Positions 23,738 through 31,753 of a DNA stretch of 36,192 bases are shown piece after piece. A model generated the notes under the pieces. That model was not told the DNA's origin and ran no database searches. It worked only from the letters and a program-made list of their open reading frames with translations. Positions within the stretch are counted from its first letter, which is position 1. Each line of letters starts with the position of its first letter. The stretch comes from Acidimicrobiales bacterium (lineage in GTDB: Bacteria > Actinomycetota > Acidimicrobiia > Acidimicrobiales > SZUA-35): the NCBI GenBank assembly GCA_024644005.1, contig JAHELU010000017.1:1-36192 (forward strand), in the 5' to 3' direction. Made by a program: the position numbers and the translations under genes.

Positions 23738-24289
23738 CTAGGGTTGGCGGCCGGTGTACGCCACGAGCCGGTCGACGGCGGAGGCGTCGTCGGACACGGG
23801 GACCGCAGCCTTGAATCCGTCGCCGGTCCGGCCCTCGGCCGGCACCAACGGCTTCCAGGTCTCGAGGGCGAACTGCGCCAGGTCGTCGCTCAAGGACAGA
23901 TCCTGCCCAGTGGCCCGCGCCAGATCCCAGGCGTGGGTCACATGGTCGGCGGTGATCACAGCCACCGCCATCTCCCCCGAAGTCTCGCCGAACGGCATCT
24001 GATGGGTGGCGGCCAGCGCCTCCGGCGTCGCGGCCTCGGCCAGGTGGGCGGCCGCGGCGGCCCAACCGGCAGCCGGACCGTCGGCCAGGAAGTCCGGCAT
24101 CTCCTCGGGTGGGGCCTGGCCCTGCATGCCACCGGCCACCATGTGGGCCCCGCCACACATGTGGCCGAGCAGGTCGTGCACGGTCCACTCGTCGCACGGT
24201 GTCGACACCTCCCGGTGCTCCGGTGTCAGCCCGCCGATGAGCCCCGTGACCAGCTGATTCGTCTGTTCCATTGCGGTTTTGGCATCCAT
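23738..24289 (-). CDS. TIGR03086-family metal-binding protein (DinB-like)
   Basis: A 183-aa DinB/mycothiol-dependent-maleylpyruvate-isomerase-like four-helix protein. The diagnostic start is VSTPCDEWTVHDLLGHMCGG (28-47), in which His43 is a metal ligand, and the later ITADHVTHAWDLARATGQ supplies further histidines. The family is abundant in actinobacteria and binds a divalent metal; many members are predicted thiol-dependent transferases or isomerases, few have known substrates. ATG 24289 is chosen; no strong ribosome site is visible, and ATG 24271 would also keep the domain. It is a single-gene unit closed by a strong terminator and divergent from the oligopeptidase. Confidence 0.85.
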   Translation of the reverse strand: MDAKTAMEQTNQLVTGLIGGLTPEHREVSTPCDEWTVHDLLGHMCGGAHMVAGGMQGQAPPEEMPDFLADGPAAGWAAAAAHLAEAATPEALAATHQMPFGETSGEMAVAVITADHVTHAWDLARATGQDLSLSDDLAQFALETWKPLVPAEGRTGDGFKAAVPVSDDASAVDRLVAYTGRQP

Positions 24290-24402
24290 ACCTACACGAC
24301 GTTCGGGCGGGCACCGGATCGACAGCAGGATCCCTTTTTCCCGGCCAGCCGCTCGCCGAGCCGCCCGCCGACTCCGCCCGACGGGCCCGGTACGCTCCGC
24401 TG

Positions 24403-26463
24403 ATGGTCTTCTCCTACCCGGCTGCCCACCGATCGGACCACCGGGACCACGGTGTGACGGTGGCCGACCCGTACCGATGGCTGGAGGATCCGGCGGCCCC
24501 CGAGACCGCAGCGTTCGTCGCCGCCCAGAACGAGATCACCCTGCCCTACCTGCGGAGCCTGCCCCTCCGGGAGCAGCTGGCGGCTCGGATGACCGAGCTG
24601 TGGGACACACCGCGGACCGATCCTCCGGTCCGGCGCAACGGCGTGACGATCTGGACCCACAACGACGGGCTACAGGACCAGTCGGTCTACTACGTGCAGC
24701 GGGGTGACCGCGAGCCGGAGGTCCTCCTCGATCCGAACAGCCTGTCCGAGGACGGGGCGGTGGCGGTGGTGGTGGCGTCGCTGTCGCCGGACGGGCGCCA
24801 TCTGGCCTACACGGTCTCGGAGGCCGGCAGCGATCGCCAGCGGCTCCACGTGCGCGCCACCGACACCGGTTTCGATCTCGACGATCGACTGGATCACCTC
24901 CGCTTCACATCGGTGGCGTGGTACGGGGATGGCTTCTTCTACACCCGGTGGCCGGCGACCGACCCCGACTCGACCGAGCCGGTTCGGGATCCGTCCGTTC
25001 ACTACCACCGGATCGGGGATCCCCAGTCGGCCGATCCCCTGGTCTTCCACAACGACGACGACCCGGAGCCCGGGTATGCCGCCGAGGTGAGCCACGACGA
25101 TCGCTATCTGGTCCTGACCGAGTACCTGGGGACGTCACAGCGCAACGGCCTGCTGTATCTCGACCTGGCCGCGGCCGGCTCGACGATCACCGACCGGTCC
25201 GCCCCGCAGCGCCCCGTGCCGCCCGATACCTGGGTCCGGTTGGTCGACCACGGCGTGGCGCTCCACGCGTTCCTCGTCCACGACGACGGCGAGTTCCTCG
25301 TCCACACCGACCGCGACGCACCGAACGGCACCGTGGTCCGGATCCCGCTGACCGATCCCGGACACGCTGCCACCGTGATCCCCGAGGGCGTCGCCCCCAT
25401 CGAGTCGGTGGCCCCGGTGAGCGGCGAGCTCGTCGTGCTCCGCCTCGACGACGCCTCCCATCGACTCGAGCGACATCGACCGGACGGTTCGATCCTCGGC
25501 GAGATCGACCTGCCCGGCCTCGGATCGGTCTCCGGGATCTCGGGCCGCTATGTCGATCCCGACGTGTTCATCGGCTACCAGTCGTTCGTCGAGCCACCGG
25601 CGGTCCTCCACTGGCGGCAGGACCTGCTGGGTGTCTTCGCGTCGTCGAGGGCACCGATCGATCCCGACCGGACCGTGATCGAGCGCCGCTACGCCACCTC
25701 GAGCGACGGCCGGCAGGTGGGGATGTTCGTGATCCGCATGGTGGACGCCGAGTTGCCGGGACCGGTCGAGCTGTACGGCTACGGCGGCTTCTCGATCAAC
25801 CTGACCCCCGTCTACAGTCCGGCTCGGCTCGCCTTCATCGAGGCTGGCGGCGTGGTCGTCGTCGCCAACCTGCGGGGCGGCACCGAGCTCGGCGAGGAGT
25901 GGCACGAGCAGGGCATGCTGGCCAACAAGCAGCAGGTGTTCGACGACTTCATCGCCTGCGGCGAGCGGCTGATCGAGGACGGGATCGCCACCACCAGCAG
26001 CCTCGGGATACGGGGCGGGTCGAACGGCGGGCTCCTCACCGCAGCAGCCATGGTGCAGCGGCCGGACCTGTTCGGAGCCGTGGTGTGCCAGGTTCCGGTC
26101 ACCGACATGTTGCGCTACCAGCACTTCACCGCCGGCCGGTTCTGGACCGTGGAGTACGGCGTCGCTGCCGACCGGGAGGCGTTCGGGTGGCTGATCGGCT
26201 ACTCACCGCTGCACAACGTCGGCGACGCCGCCAGCTATCCCCCGCTGCTGATAACCACCGCCGAGTCGGACGACCGGGTGGTCCCGATGCACGCCCACAA
26301 GTTCGCGGCGGAGGTCCAGCACGCTGCGGGCGGGCGATCCGACCAGCCGCTGCTGCTGCGGGTCGAGACCCGAGCGGGACACGGGCTCGGGAAGCCGACG
26401 GCCAAGCTGATCGAGGAGTCCGCCGACATCTACGCCTTCCTGCTCCACCACCTGCAGCCCTGA
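24403..26463 (+). CDS. Prolyl oligopeptidase family serine peptidase (S9A)
   Basis: A 686-aa cytosolic prolyl oligopeptidase cleaving short peptides after proline. The N-terminal signature YPAAHRSDHRDHGVTVADPY followed by WLEDPAAPETAAFV is typical. A seven-bladed propeller follows (about 80-420), then the alpha/beta hydrolase domain (VELYGYGGFSINLTPVYS, ANLRGGTELGEEWHEQGM). The catalytic triad is Ser540 in RGGSNGGLL, an aspartate in SDDRVVP (623/624), and His660 in AGHGLGKP. I use ATG 24403; the frame is open further upstream but the family begins here. It has no signal peptide. It is divergent from the TIGR03086 gene and converges on the short-chain dehydrogenase. Confidence 0.96.
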   Translation: MVFSYPAAHRSDHRDHGVTVADPYRWLEDPAAPETAAFVAAQNEITLPYLRSLPLREQLAARMTELWDTPRTDPPVRRNGVTIWTHNDGLQDQSVYYVQRGDREPEVLLDPNSLSEDGAVAVVVASLSPDGRHLAYTVSEAGSDRQRLHVRATDTGFDLDDRLDHLRFTSVAWYGDGFFYTRWPATDPDSTEPVRDPSVHYHRIGDPQSADPLVFHNDDDPEPGYAAEVSHDDRYLVLTEYLGTSQRNGLLYLDLAAAGSTITDRSAPQRPVPPDTWVRLVDHGVALHAFLVHDDGEFLVHTDRDAPNGTVVRIPLTDPGHAATVIPEGVAPIESVAPVSGELVVLRLDDASHRLERHRPDGSILGEIDLPGLGSVSGISGRYVDPDVFIGYQSFVEPPAVLHWRQDLLGVFASSRAPIDPDRTVIERRYATSSDGRQVGMFVIRMVDAELPGPVELYGYGGFSINLTPVYSPARLAFIEAGGVVVVANLRGGTELGEEWHEQGMLANKQQVFDDFIACGERLIEDGIATTSSLGIRGGSNGGLLTAAAMVQRPDLFGAVVCQVPVTDMLRYQHFTAGRFWTVEYGVAADREAFGWLIGYSPLHNVGDAASYPPLLITTAESDDRVVPMHAHKFAAEVQHAAGGRSDQPLLLRVETRAGHGLGKPTAKLIEESADIYAFLLHHLQP

Positions 26464-26495
26464 GCCGGTCGGCCAGGCCCCGGCGAGCCCGAGAC

Positions 26496-27293
26496 TCAAC
26501 GCGGGTAGGTGGACCGGTCGATCCAGTGGGCGCTGATCCCTGCGGTGAAGCCCCCGTCGACGACGAGGTGCTGCCCGTTGAGCCAGTCGTGCTCGCCGAT
26601 GGCCAGCCAGACCAGGACCTGGGCGATGTCATCCGGTTGGGCCGGCCGACCGACCTGGTCGTTCGTCCAGGCCATTTGCGCCTCCCCCACCTGCTCGGTG
26701 AAGTCCGGGTAGATCGGCGTCTCCACCGGCCCGGGCCCGACGTCGTTGACCTGGATGCCCCGATCGAGACCCCGTCCGGCCAGCTGCATCGTGTACACCA
26801 CGACCGCCTCCTTGGAGAACGTGTAGGGGTCGGTGCCACAGGTCTCGCCGTTGGCGGCCCACCAGTCGGCCCCGGCTGCGAAATCCGGGGTCTCGAGGAG
26901 CTCGCGATGGAGGTCGAAGCGCTTCTTCCACTGGTTGCCGGCGATCGATGCCACGTTCACCACCGTTCCGCCGCTGGCGATGCGGTCCCACAGGCGCTCG
27001 GTCAGATGACGCAACCCGAGCGTGTTGACGGCGAGCACCATCTCGGACGGGACCGTGCCCGGCACCCCGGCGATGTTCAGCAGGGACGCATAGCTGCCGT
27101 CGAGCCCCTCGACCACCTCGTCGATCGACGCCGGGTTCGACAGATCGCAGTGATGGTGGGCCGACGCCTCGGCCGGTGGGTCCTTGATGTCGAGGCTGAT
27201 GACTTCTCGCCCGGCGTCGACGAGTCGGCGGGTGGTGGCGTTGCCGATGCCGGTGGAGGCGCCGGTGACGATGACGGGTCCGTTCGCAACCAT
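26496..27293 (-). CDS. Short-chain dehydrogenase/reductase
   Basis: A 265-aa classical SDR. Cofactor motif GASTGIG (11-17), acidic Asp35 after the second strand (suggests NAD rather than NADP), NIAG (73-76), catalytic Ser116 and the Tyr157-x3-Lys161 pair (YTFSK). The C-terminus DGGFTAG fits the family. Overall pattern recalls the hydroxysteroid or coniferyl alcohol dehydrogenase branch, but the substrate cannot be assigned. The roughly 30-residue stretch around KKRFDLHRELLETPDFAAGA before the active Tyr is a longer insertion, also seen in that branch. TAAGCT exactly six bases before ATG 27293 and absence of a ribosome site suggest a leaderless transcript. It converges with the oligopeptidase. 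Confidence 0.92.
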   Translation of the reverse strand: MVANGPVIVTGASTGIGNATTRRLVDAGREVISLDIKDPPAEASAHHHCDLSNPASIDEVVEGLDGSYASLLNIAGVPGTVPSEMVLAVNTLGLRHLTERLWDRIASGGTVVNVASIAGNQWKKRFDLHRELLETPDFAAGADWWAANGETCGTDPYTFSKEAVVVYTMQLAGRGLDRGIQVNDVGPGPVETPIYPDFTEQVGEAQMAWTNDQVGRPAQPDDIAQVLVWLAIGEHDWLNGQHLVVDGGFTAGISAHWIDRSTYPR

Positions 27294-27299
27294 TGGCCG

Positions 27300-27305
27300 A
27301 GCTTA
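27300..27305 (-). promoter_or_regulatory. -10 element, likely leaderless SDR
   Basis: TAAGCT on the minus strand is followed by cggcca and then ATG 27293, the TANNNT-N6-start geometry of leaderless actinobacterial genes. No clear -35 is visible. Confidence 0.45.
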
Positions 27306-27331
27306 ACGACGAGCCGTCGCAGAGCGAAACC

Positions 27332-27423
27332 GGATCCGCCGCGCCTCCGCTCGATAGGGAGCGACACGGGATCGGCCGCGCCTCCGCTCGATAGGGAGCG
27401 ACACGGGATCGGCCGCGCCTCCG
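27332..27423. repeat. 37-bp tandem repeat, 2.5 copies
   Basis: Two perfect 37-bp copies (27341-27377 and 27378-27414) are flanked by a partial upstream copy (to 27340) and a 9-base downstream start (27415-27423). Each unit contains CGCTC and GAGCG that can pair. It lies in the spacer between the divergent SDR and CHAD-CYTH genes and upstream of both. There are no spacers between copies, so it is not a CRISPR array. Confidence 0.95.
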
Positions 27424-27538
27424 TCGGTCGCCGTGACCTTCGACCCTGGTCAGCCATGGCGAATTGTGTTGACATGGATTTGGGGAAATAGCGGAGCGTG
27501 TGCCCGGACCGGCACCGTCCAAGCAACACGGAGATCTC

Positions 27539-28996
27539 ATGGCGTACAGGCTCGAGCCCGCTCCCTCGATGGAGCGTGACGTCCGTAGGGTGGCCTACGA
27601 GCGGATCGACGAGGCCCTGACCGGCCTGCGGGAGATCGAGGATGGCACGACAGCCGATCTCGCGAAGGAGATCCACGAGGTACGGAAGCGCTGCAAGGAG
27701 CTCCGAGGGCTCGCACGGCTCGTCAGGCCGTCCATCGGCGCCGAGTACGGGCGATTCAACGAGCTGGTGCGGGAGGCGGCGAGCGAGCTGTCGTCGATCC
27801 GGGACGCCCAGGCGGTGCTCGCCACGATCGACGAGTTGCTTGTCTCCTCCGGCAAGGAGGCCGAGAGTCGGCTCCTCGCCATCCGAGGCGGACAGCAGGA
27901 GTCGGCCAGGGCGGCCACCCGGTCGCTGCAACCGGGCGATCGCCGGATCCGACGAGCCCGTCGATTGCTGACGAGGGCTCGCAAGCGGATTCGCCACTGG
28001 CGCCTCGACGACGGATTCGAGCCGATCGCCGATGGGTTGGCAGTGACCTACCGCCGGGGCCGCCAAGCAATGAAGCTCGCCAGACGGGAACCGAGCGACG
28101 AGCACGTCCACGAGTGGCGCAAGGCCGTGAAGAACCTGTGGTACCAGATGAGACTCCTGGAGCTCGCAGCGCCGAGCATGCTGACCCCGCTGGTTGCCAG
28201 ACTCGACGACCTCGCCGAATCCCTGGGCGATGACCACGACCTGGCGGTCCTCGTGGAGCACATGGAGGCCGCGCCCCGCAGCTATGGAGGGAAGCGATCG
28301 GTCCAACGGGCCGTGGAGCTTGCCCGACAGCAACAGGACGAGCTGCGTCTACGAGCCTTCCGCCTGGGCGCCACCATCTACGCCGAGCCGGCCCCATCGC
28401 TGGTCGGTCGGGTGGCCACCTATTGGGAACAGACCATCGAGTACGGGCCGGAGATGCGAACCGGTGGCATCGCCGACATCGCCGACATCGCCGACACCGA
28501 CGACAGGACCAGCTCGGGCCCGTGCTCCAACGTCGTGGAGCGGGAGCGCAAGTTCCTCGTCACCACGATGCCCGATCTGGATTCGAGCGGCATCGAGATG
28601 CGCCAGGGGTATGTGGCGATCGACGGCTCGGTGTCGGTCAGGGTACGCGACGCCGGCGGATCGAATCGCACCTTGACCGTGAAGGGGGGCCGAGGCGCGA
28701 TCAGGACCGAGCTGGAGTGGCCGATCAGCGCAGAGCAGTTCGAGGCGGCTTGGGCGGTCACCGGTGATCGCCGGGTCGACAAGACTCGCTACCGATGCGA
28801 CATCGACGGCCACACCGCAGAGATCGACGTGTTCTCCGGCCAGCTCCGGGGCCTGGTGATCGTCGAGGTGGAGTTCGACTCGGACGAGGCACTCGAGATG
28901 TTCCGGCCCCCGAGCTGGCTGGGGATCGAGGTCACCGACGATGATCGCTACACCAATGCCTCGCTCGCGGTGAACGGTCTGCCGAGCCGGTCCTGA
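27539..28996 (+). CDS. CHAD-CYTH domain protein (polyphosphate-related)
   Basis: A 485-aa protein. Residues 10-310 are a CHAD domain: two helical repeats rich in Arg/Lys/His (IHEVRKRCKELRGLARLV; VHEWRKAVKNLWYQMRLLEL; DDLAESLGDDHDLAVL), which bind polyphosphate. A short linker (IADIADIAD) follows. Residues 333-480 are a CYTH triphosphate-tunnel domain with Glu334-x-Glu336-x-Lys338 (VERERKFLV), VSVRVRDA, TLTVKGG, RTELEWP, KTRYRCDID, IVEVEF and VTDDDRYTNASLA, so its active site looks intact. Likely a polyphosphate-associated triphosphatase. The common order is CYTH then CHAD; here it is reversed. ATG 27539 follows CGGAGATCTC. It sits downstream of the 37-bp repeats. Confidence 0.92.
   Translation: MAYRLEPAPSMERDVRRVAYERIDEALTGLREIEDGTTADLAKEIHEVRKRCKELRGLARLVRPSIGAEYGRFNELVREAASELSSIRDAQAVLATIDELLVSSGKEAESRLLAIRGGQQESARAATRSLQPGDRRIRRARRLLTRARKRIRHWRLDDGFEPIADGLAVTYRRGRQAMKLARREPSDEHVHEWRKAVKNLWYQMRLLELAAPSMLTPLVARLDDLAESLGDDHDLAVLVEHMEAAPRSYGGKRSVQRAVELARQQQDELRLRAFRLGATIYAEPAPSLVGRVATYWEQTIEYGPEMRTGGIADIADIADTDDRTSSGPCSNVVERERKFLVTTMPDLDSSGIEMRQGYVAIDGSVSVRVRDAGGSNRTLTVKGGRGAIRTELEWPISAEQFEAAWAVTGDRRVDKTRYRCDIDGHTAEIDVFSGQLRGLVIVEVEFDSDEALEMFRPPSWLGIEVTDDDRYTNASLAVNGLPSRS
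28469..28495 (+). repeat. 9-bp triple repeat in CHAD-CYTH linker
   Basis: atcgccgac occurs three times in a row and encodes IADIADIAD, the linker between the CHAD and CYTH domains. Copy change would keep the frame. Confidence 0.9.
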
Positions 28997-29105
28997 GGGC
29001 CATTGCGGTCACGACCGTGGTGCCTGGACAGGCGGCGGCGAAGCAACCGATACTTGTCTGGGCGCCAACAGCGAATGGATCGGAGCTGGACCCAGGGATG
29101 AATCC

Positions 29106-30542
29106 GTGACAGCGAGCGAGCCTCCATCGAGCGCCGCGAGTCGGCCGTTGGCCGAGCTCTCCGTCGGCGACGAGCTCGTCTGGGCCGTCGTCGACGCGGC
29201 GCCGGACGCCCTGGTCATGGTGGACGAGCTCGGCACCATCGAGTTGGTCAACTGCCGGACCGAGGAGCTCTTCGGCTACGACAGGACCGAGCTCCTCGGT
29301 CGCCCCGTCGAGCTGCTGGTCCCGGAGGGCGCTCGCGGCGTCCACCGCGCCCATCGGACCCGTTACCGGGCGGATCCGACCCCTCGTGAGATGGGAGCCG
29401 GGTCGGTGTTGCAGGGCCGCCGGGCCGACGGCTCGACGTTCCCGGTGGAGGTGAGCCTCAGCCCGGTGTCAGCCGGCGACGGTCGCAGGATCCTTGCCGC
29501 CGTGCGGGACGTGTCGCATCGACTGGCCGCGGAGCGCGACACCCGGATGATCCTCCATGCGCTCGATACGGCGCTCGACGGCCTGTTCGTCCTCGATCCG
29601 TCGACGCTGCAGTTCATCTACGTGAACAATGCCGGTTGCGGGATGCACGGGTATGCGCCGGAAGAGATGATCGGCATGACCCCGCTGCACATCGCACCGG
29701 AGCTCGACGAGGCGGGGCTCAGAGGCGAGCTCGAGGCGCTGCTGGCCGGCAGGATCGACACGGTCACCTTCCGGACCACCGGTCTGCGCCGCAACGGCGA
29801 GGAGTTCCCCGTCGAGGTGCTGGTCAACCATCCCGAAGCCGAACCGCCACAGACCGAGCGAACCATCGTGGCCGTCGTCCGGGACATGACCGAACGGGTC
29901 AGGATGGAGCAGGCCCTGGCCGACAGCCGGGCCACCGAGGAGGTGCTCAACGACCGCGAGCGGATGGCTCGGAACCTCCACGACATGGTCATCGGCGATC
30001 TGTTCGGGGTCGGTCTCGGCCTTCAGGCGACCGCCGGGATCCTGCAGGACGACGACGCCCGGCGGCGGGTGCTGGATGCCGTGTCCTCGCTCGACGAGAT
30101 CATCGGCAAGCTCAGAGAGACGATCCTCGGCGTTCGTCTCGGGCACCGGCCGGCCGCTGGGGTCGAGGAGATGGTGCGGGACCAGCTGGCCGGGTTCGGC
30201 GAGCGGCTCGCCAGCGAACCGGCGCTGACGATCGAGGGCGACATCGAGGCGGTCGAGTGGGGGATCGTCGAACAGCTCCTCCCGACGATCCGGGAGGCAC
30301 TGACCAACGTGACGAAACACGCCGGGGCGACCCGGACCACGGTCGACATCACCGTCACCGACGACGAGCTCGTGCTGCGGATCGCCGACGACGGCATCGG
30401 CTCGCTCGGCTCCGGGCCAGCCAATCGTGGCTTCGGTCAAGCGAACATGCGAGAGCGAGCCGAGGTTCTCGGCGGCCTCTGCCTCATCGGGCCCGGAGAG
30501 GACCGGGGGCTCGTCGTGTCGTGGAGCGTGCCACGGAGTTGA
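29106..30542 (+). CDS. PAS-PAS sensor histidine kinase (HisKA_3)
   Basis: A 478-aa soluble sensor kinase with no transmembrane segment. Residues 22-135 and about 148-260 are two PAS domains (AAPDALVMVDELGTIELVNC, then DGSTFPVEVSLSP; second LDGLFVLDPSTLQFIYVNNA, GEEFPVEVLVN). Residues 282-345 are a HisKA_3 dimerisation domain with the phospho-accepting His292 in ERMARNLHDMVIGDLFG. The HATPase has Asn401 (REALTNVTKHA) and DDGIG (428-432). This is the NarL/DevS-type class, normally paired with LuxR-type regulators, but none is adjacent. No heme or flavin-binding signature is obvious. GTG 29106 is the start I see; the nearby ATG 29098 ends after three codons. Its TGA overlaps the TTG of the E2-like gene. 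Confidence 0.93.
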   Translation: MTASEPPSSAASRPLAELSVGDELVWAVVDAAPDALVMVDELGTIELVNCRTEELFGYDRTELLGRPVELLVPEGARGVHRAHRTRYRADPTPREMGAGSVLQGRRADGSTFPVEVSLSPVSAGDGRRILAAVRDVSHRLAAERDTRMILHALDTALDGLFVLDPSTLQFIYVNNAGCGMHGYAPEEMIGMTPLHIAPELDEAGLRGELEALLAGRIDTVTFRTTGLRRNGEEFPVEVLVNHPEAEPPQTERTIVAVVRDMTERVRMEQALADSRATEEVLNDRERMARNLHDMVIGDLFGVGLGLQATAGILQDDDARRRVLDAVSSLDEIIGKLRETILGVRLGHRPAAGVEEMVRDQLAGFGERLASEPALTIEGDIEAVEWGIVEQLLPTIREALTNVTKHAGATRTTVDITVTDDELVLRIADDGIGSLGSGPANRGFGQANMRERAEVLGGLCLIGPGEDRGLVVSWSVPRS

Positions 30543-31348
30543 CCGGTCCACGGCCCGTTCCCCGCTCCCGGCGTGTGGTCATGGCATCGCTGGCCGCTGG
30601 TCGGGCCGCCGTGCCTGTCCACGGCCTCATCGAGATCGACGTCACCGACACCCGCCGCCGGCTTCGGGAGCTCGACCGGGACCTGTCGTTCACTGCGTTC
30701 GTCATCGCATCGGTCGCCCGCACGGCAGCCCGCCACCCCGAGGTTCACGCCTACCGGGACTGGCGGGGCCGACTGGTCACCGTGGCCGGCGTCGATGCGA
30801 CCGTGATCGTCGAGGTCCGGGACGGCGACGAGCTGTTCCCGCTGGCCGCCCTCGTCACCGACGCCCACTCCCGGTCCGTTGCCGACATCACCCGCCAGAT
30901 ACGGGGGCTGCAGGCCGAGTCGTCCGGGACGAGCTCGATGCGGCACCTCGATCGCGTACCCCGGCCGTTCTTCGCCATCCCGGGCCTGCTCCGGACCATG
31001 TTCTGGCTCCTCGGCCATACGGCCTGGGGACGGGACCGGACGGGAACGGTCGGGGTCAGCGCAGTCGGGATGTTCGGCGATCGAGGGGGCTTCGGGCTGG
31101 CCGCTCCGACGCTCTACTCGCTGGGCGTCCTGGTCGGTGGGATGAGCCGCAAGCCCCGTGTGATCGACGGCCACATCGTCGAGAGGGAGGTGCTCGACCT
31201 GACGATCATGGTCGATCACAACCTCGTCGACGGCGCTCCGACAGCTCGATTCGTCACCGAGCTGGCCAACGCCATCGAGTCCGGTGCCGTATTGGCGACG
31301 GAGCACGAGGCGAGGAGCTCGGACCGCAAGGGCCAGTCGCCTGAGTGA
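30539..31348 (+). CDS. Lipoyl-less E2 acyltransferase catalytic domain protein
   Basis: A 269-aa protein made of the catalytic domain of 2-oxoacid dehydrogenase E2 subunits (chloramphenicol acetyltransferase-like fold) without lipoyl or peripheral-binding domains. Signs are VPRSRRVVMASL (the usual R.R..ia..m), GLIEIDVTDTRRRLREL, TVGVSAVGMFGDRGGF and the catalytic HxxxDG (His227-Asp231-Gly232, DHNLVDG). Without a lipoyl domain it cannot be the E2 of a normal complex and may acylate or sense a different partner. The TTG at 30539 overlaps the kinase's TGA as TTGA, and including it restores the conserved N-terminus; ATG 30581 would cut into it. Coupling to a histidine kinase is unusual. A 10-bp hairpin follows 50 bp downstream. 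Confidence 0.8.
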   Translation: MTGPRPVPRSRRVVMASLAAGRAAVPVHGLIEIDVTDTRRRLRELDRDLSFTAFVIASVARTAARHPEVHAYRDWRGRLVTVAGVDATVIVEVRDGDELFPLAALVTDAHSRSVADITRQIRGLQAESSGTSSMRHLDRVPRPFFAIPGLLRTMFWLLGHTAWGRDRTGTVGVSAVGMFGDRGGFGLAAPTLYSLGVLVGGMSRKPRVIDGHIVEREVLDLTIMVDHNLVDGAPTARFVTELANAIESGAVLATEHEARSSDRKGQSPE

Positions 31349-31397
31349 GGCGGTCGACGCCACTCGCCGCGTGGGGGAAGGCCACGGGGCGGCCAAG

Positions 31398-31420
31398 TCG
31401 GCGCTGACCGTCAGCGCCGA
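31398..31420 (+). terminator. 10-bp stem-loop after E2-like gene
   Basis: tcggcgctga (31398-31407) pairs perfectly with tcagcgccga (31411-31420) around a 3-base loop, 50 bp after the stop of the E2-like gene. Very stable, no T run, and symmetrical enough to stop transcripts from either direction between these convergent genes. Confidence 0.6.
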
Positions 31421-31695
31421 GAGCGGTGCCGACCGCCACACCCGTCACTGGGCCGCCGGGCAACGAGCTGGGGTGATGGACCACGTGGCCGACGGGGGCG
31501 TCGGCACGGTCGAACCGGGTGGTGCGGGCACCGACACGCCGACTGCGACGGGGAGGGTGGCGGTGGCGGGTGGTCCCATGTTCACGTGCTGCTTCCTTCC
31601 TTTCGGAGATTCCTCGAATCTCTGGCGTACCCGAGTGTCGGCACGGCGCAGCCCGAACTTGAGTCGTTCGGCCCACCATCGGGGGCCGGAGGTCC

Positions 31696-31725
31696 CAGCC
31701 CTGGTAGGCCGAACGGCCAGGGCTG
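31696..31725 (-). terminator. 9-bp stem-loop after baeRF-like gene
   Basis: cagccctgg (31696-31704) pairs with ccagggctg (31717-31725) around a 12-base loop, 28 bp beyond the stop of the minus-strand gene at 31754. Probably its transcript end. Between this and the hairpin at 31398, the 405-bp gap 31349-31753 holds only a doubtful 44-codon proline-rich frame (minus strand, 31445-31579). Confidence 0.6.
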
Positions 31726-31753
31726 ATCGGCGATGGCTGGCCTGGACCGGATG

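Noticed and set aside
27332-27423. CRISPR array
   Set aside because: The 37-bp units abut directly with no spacers, there are only two full copies and no cas gene is near.
27469-27474. TTGACA as the promoter of CHAD-CYTH
   Set aside because: Perfect -35 sequence, but no -10 hexamer at 16-18 bp; kept only as a note.
24918-27491. An 857-codon plus-strand frame crossing the oligopeptidase and SDR genes
   Set aside because: It is a shifted shadow of the oligopeptidase and antisense to the SDR; composition is Arg/Pro/Gly-rich with no motif.
29098-29108. ATG 29098 as the histidine kinase start
   Set aside because: It is out of frame with the kinase and reads three codons to a stop.
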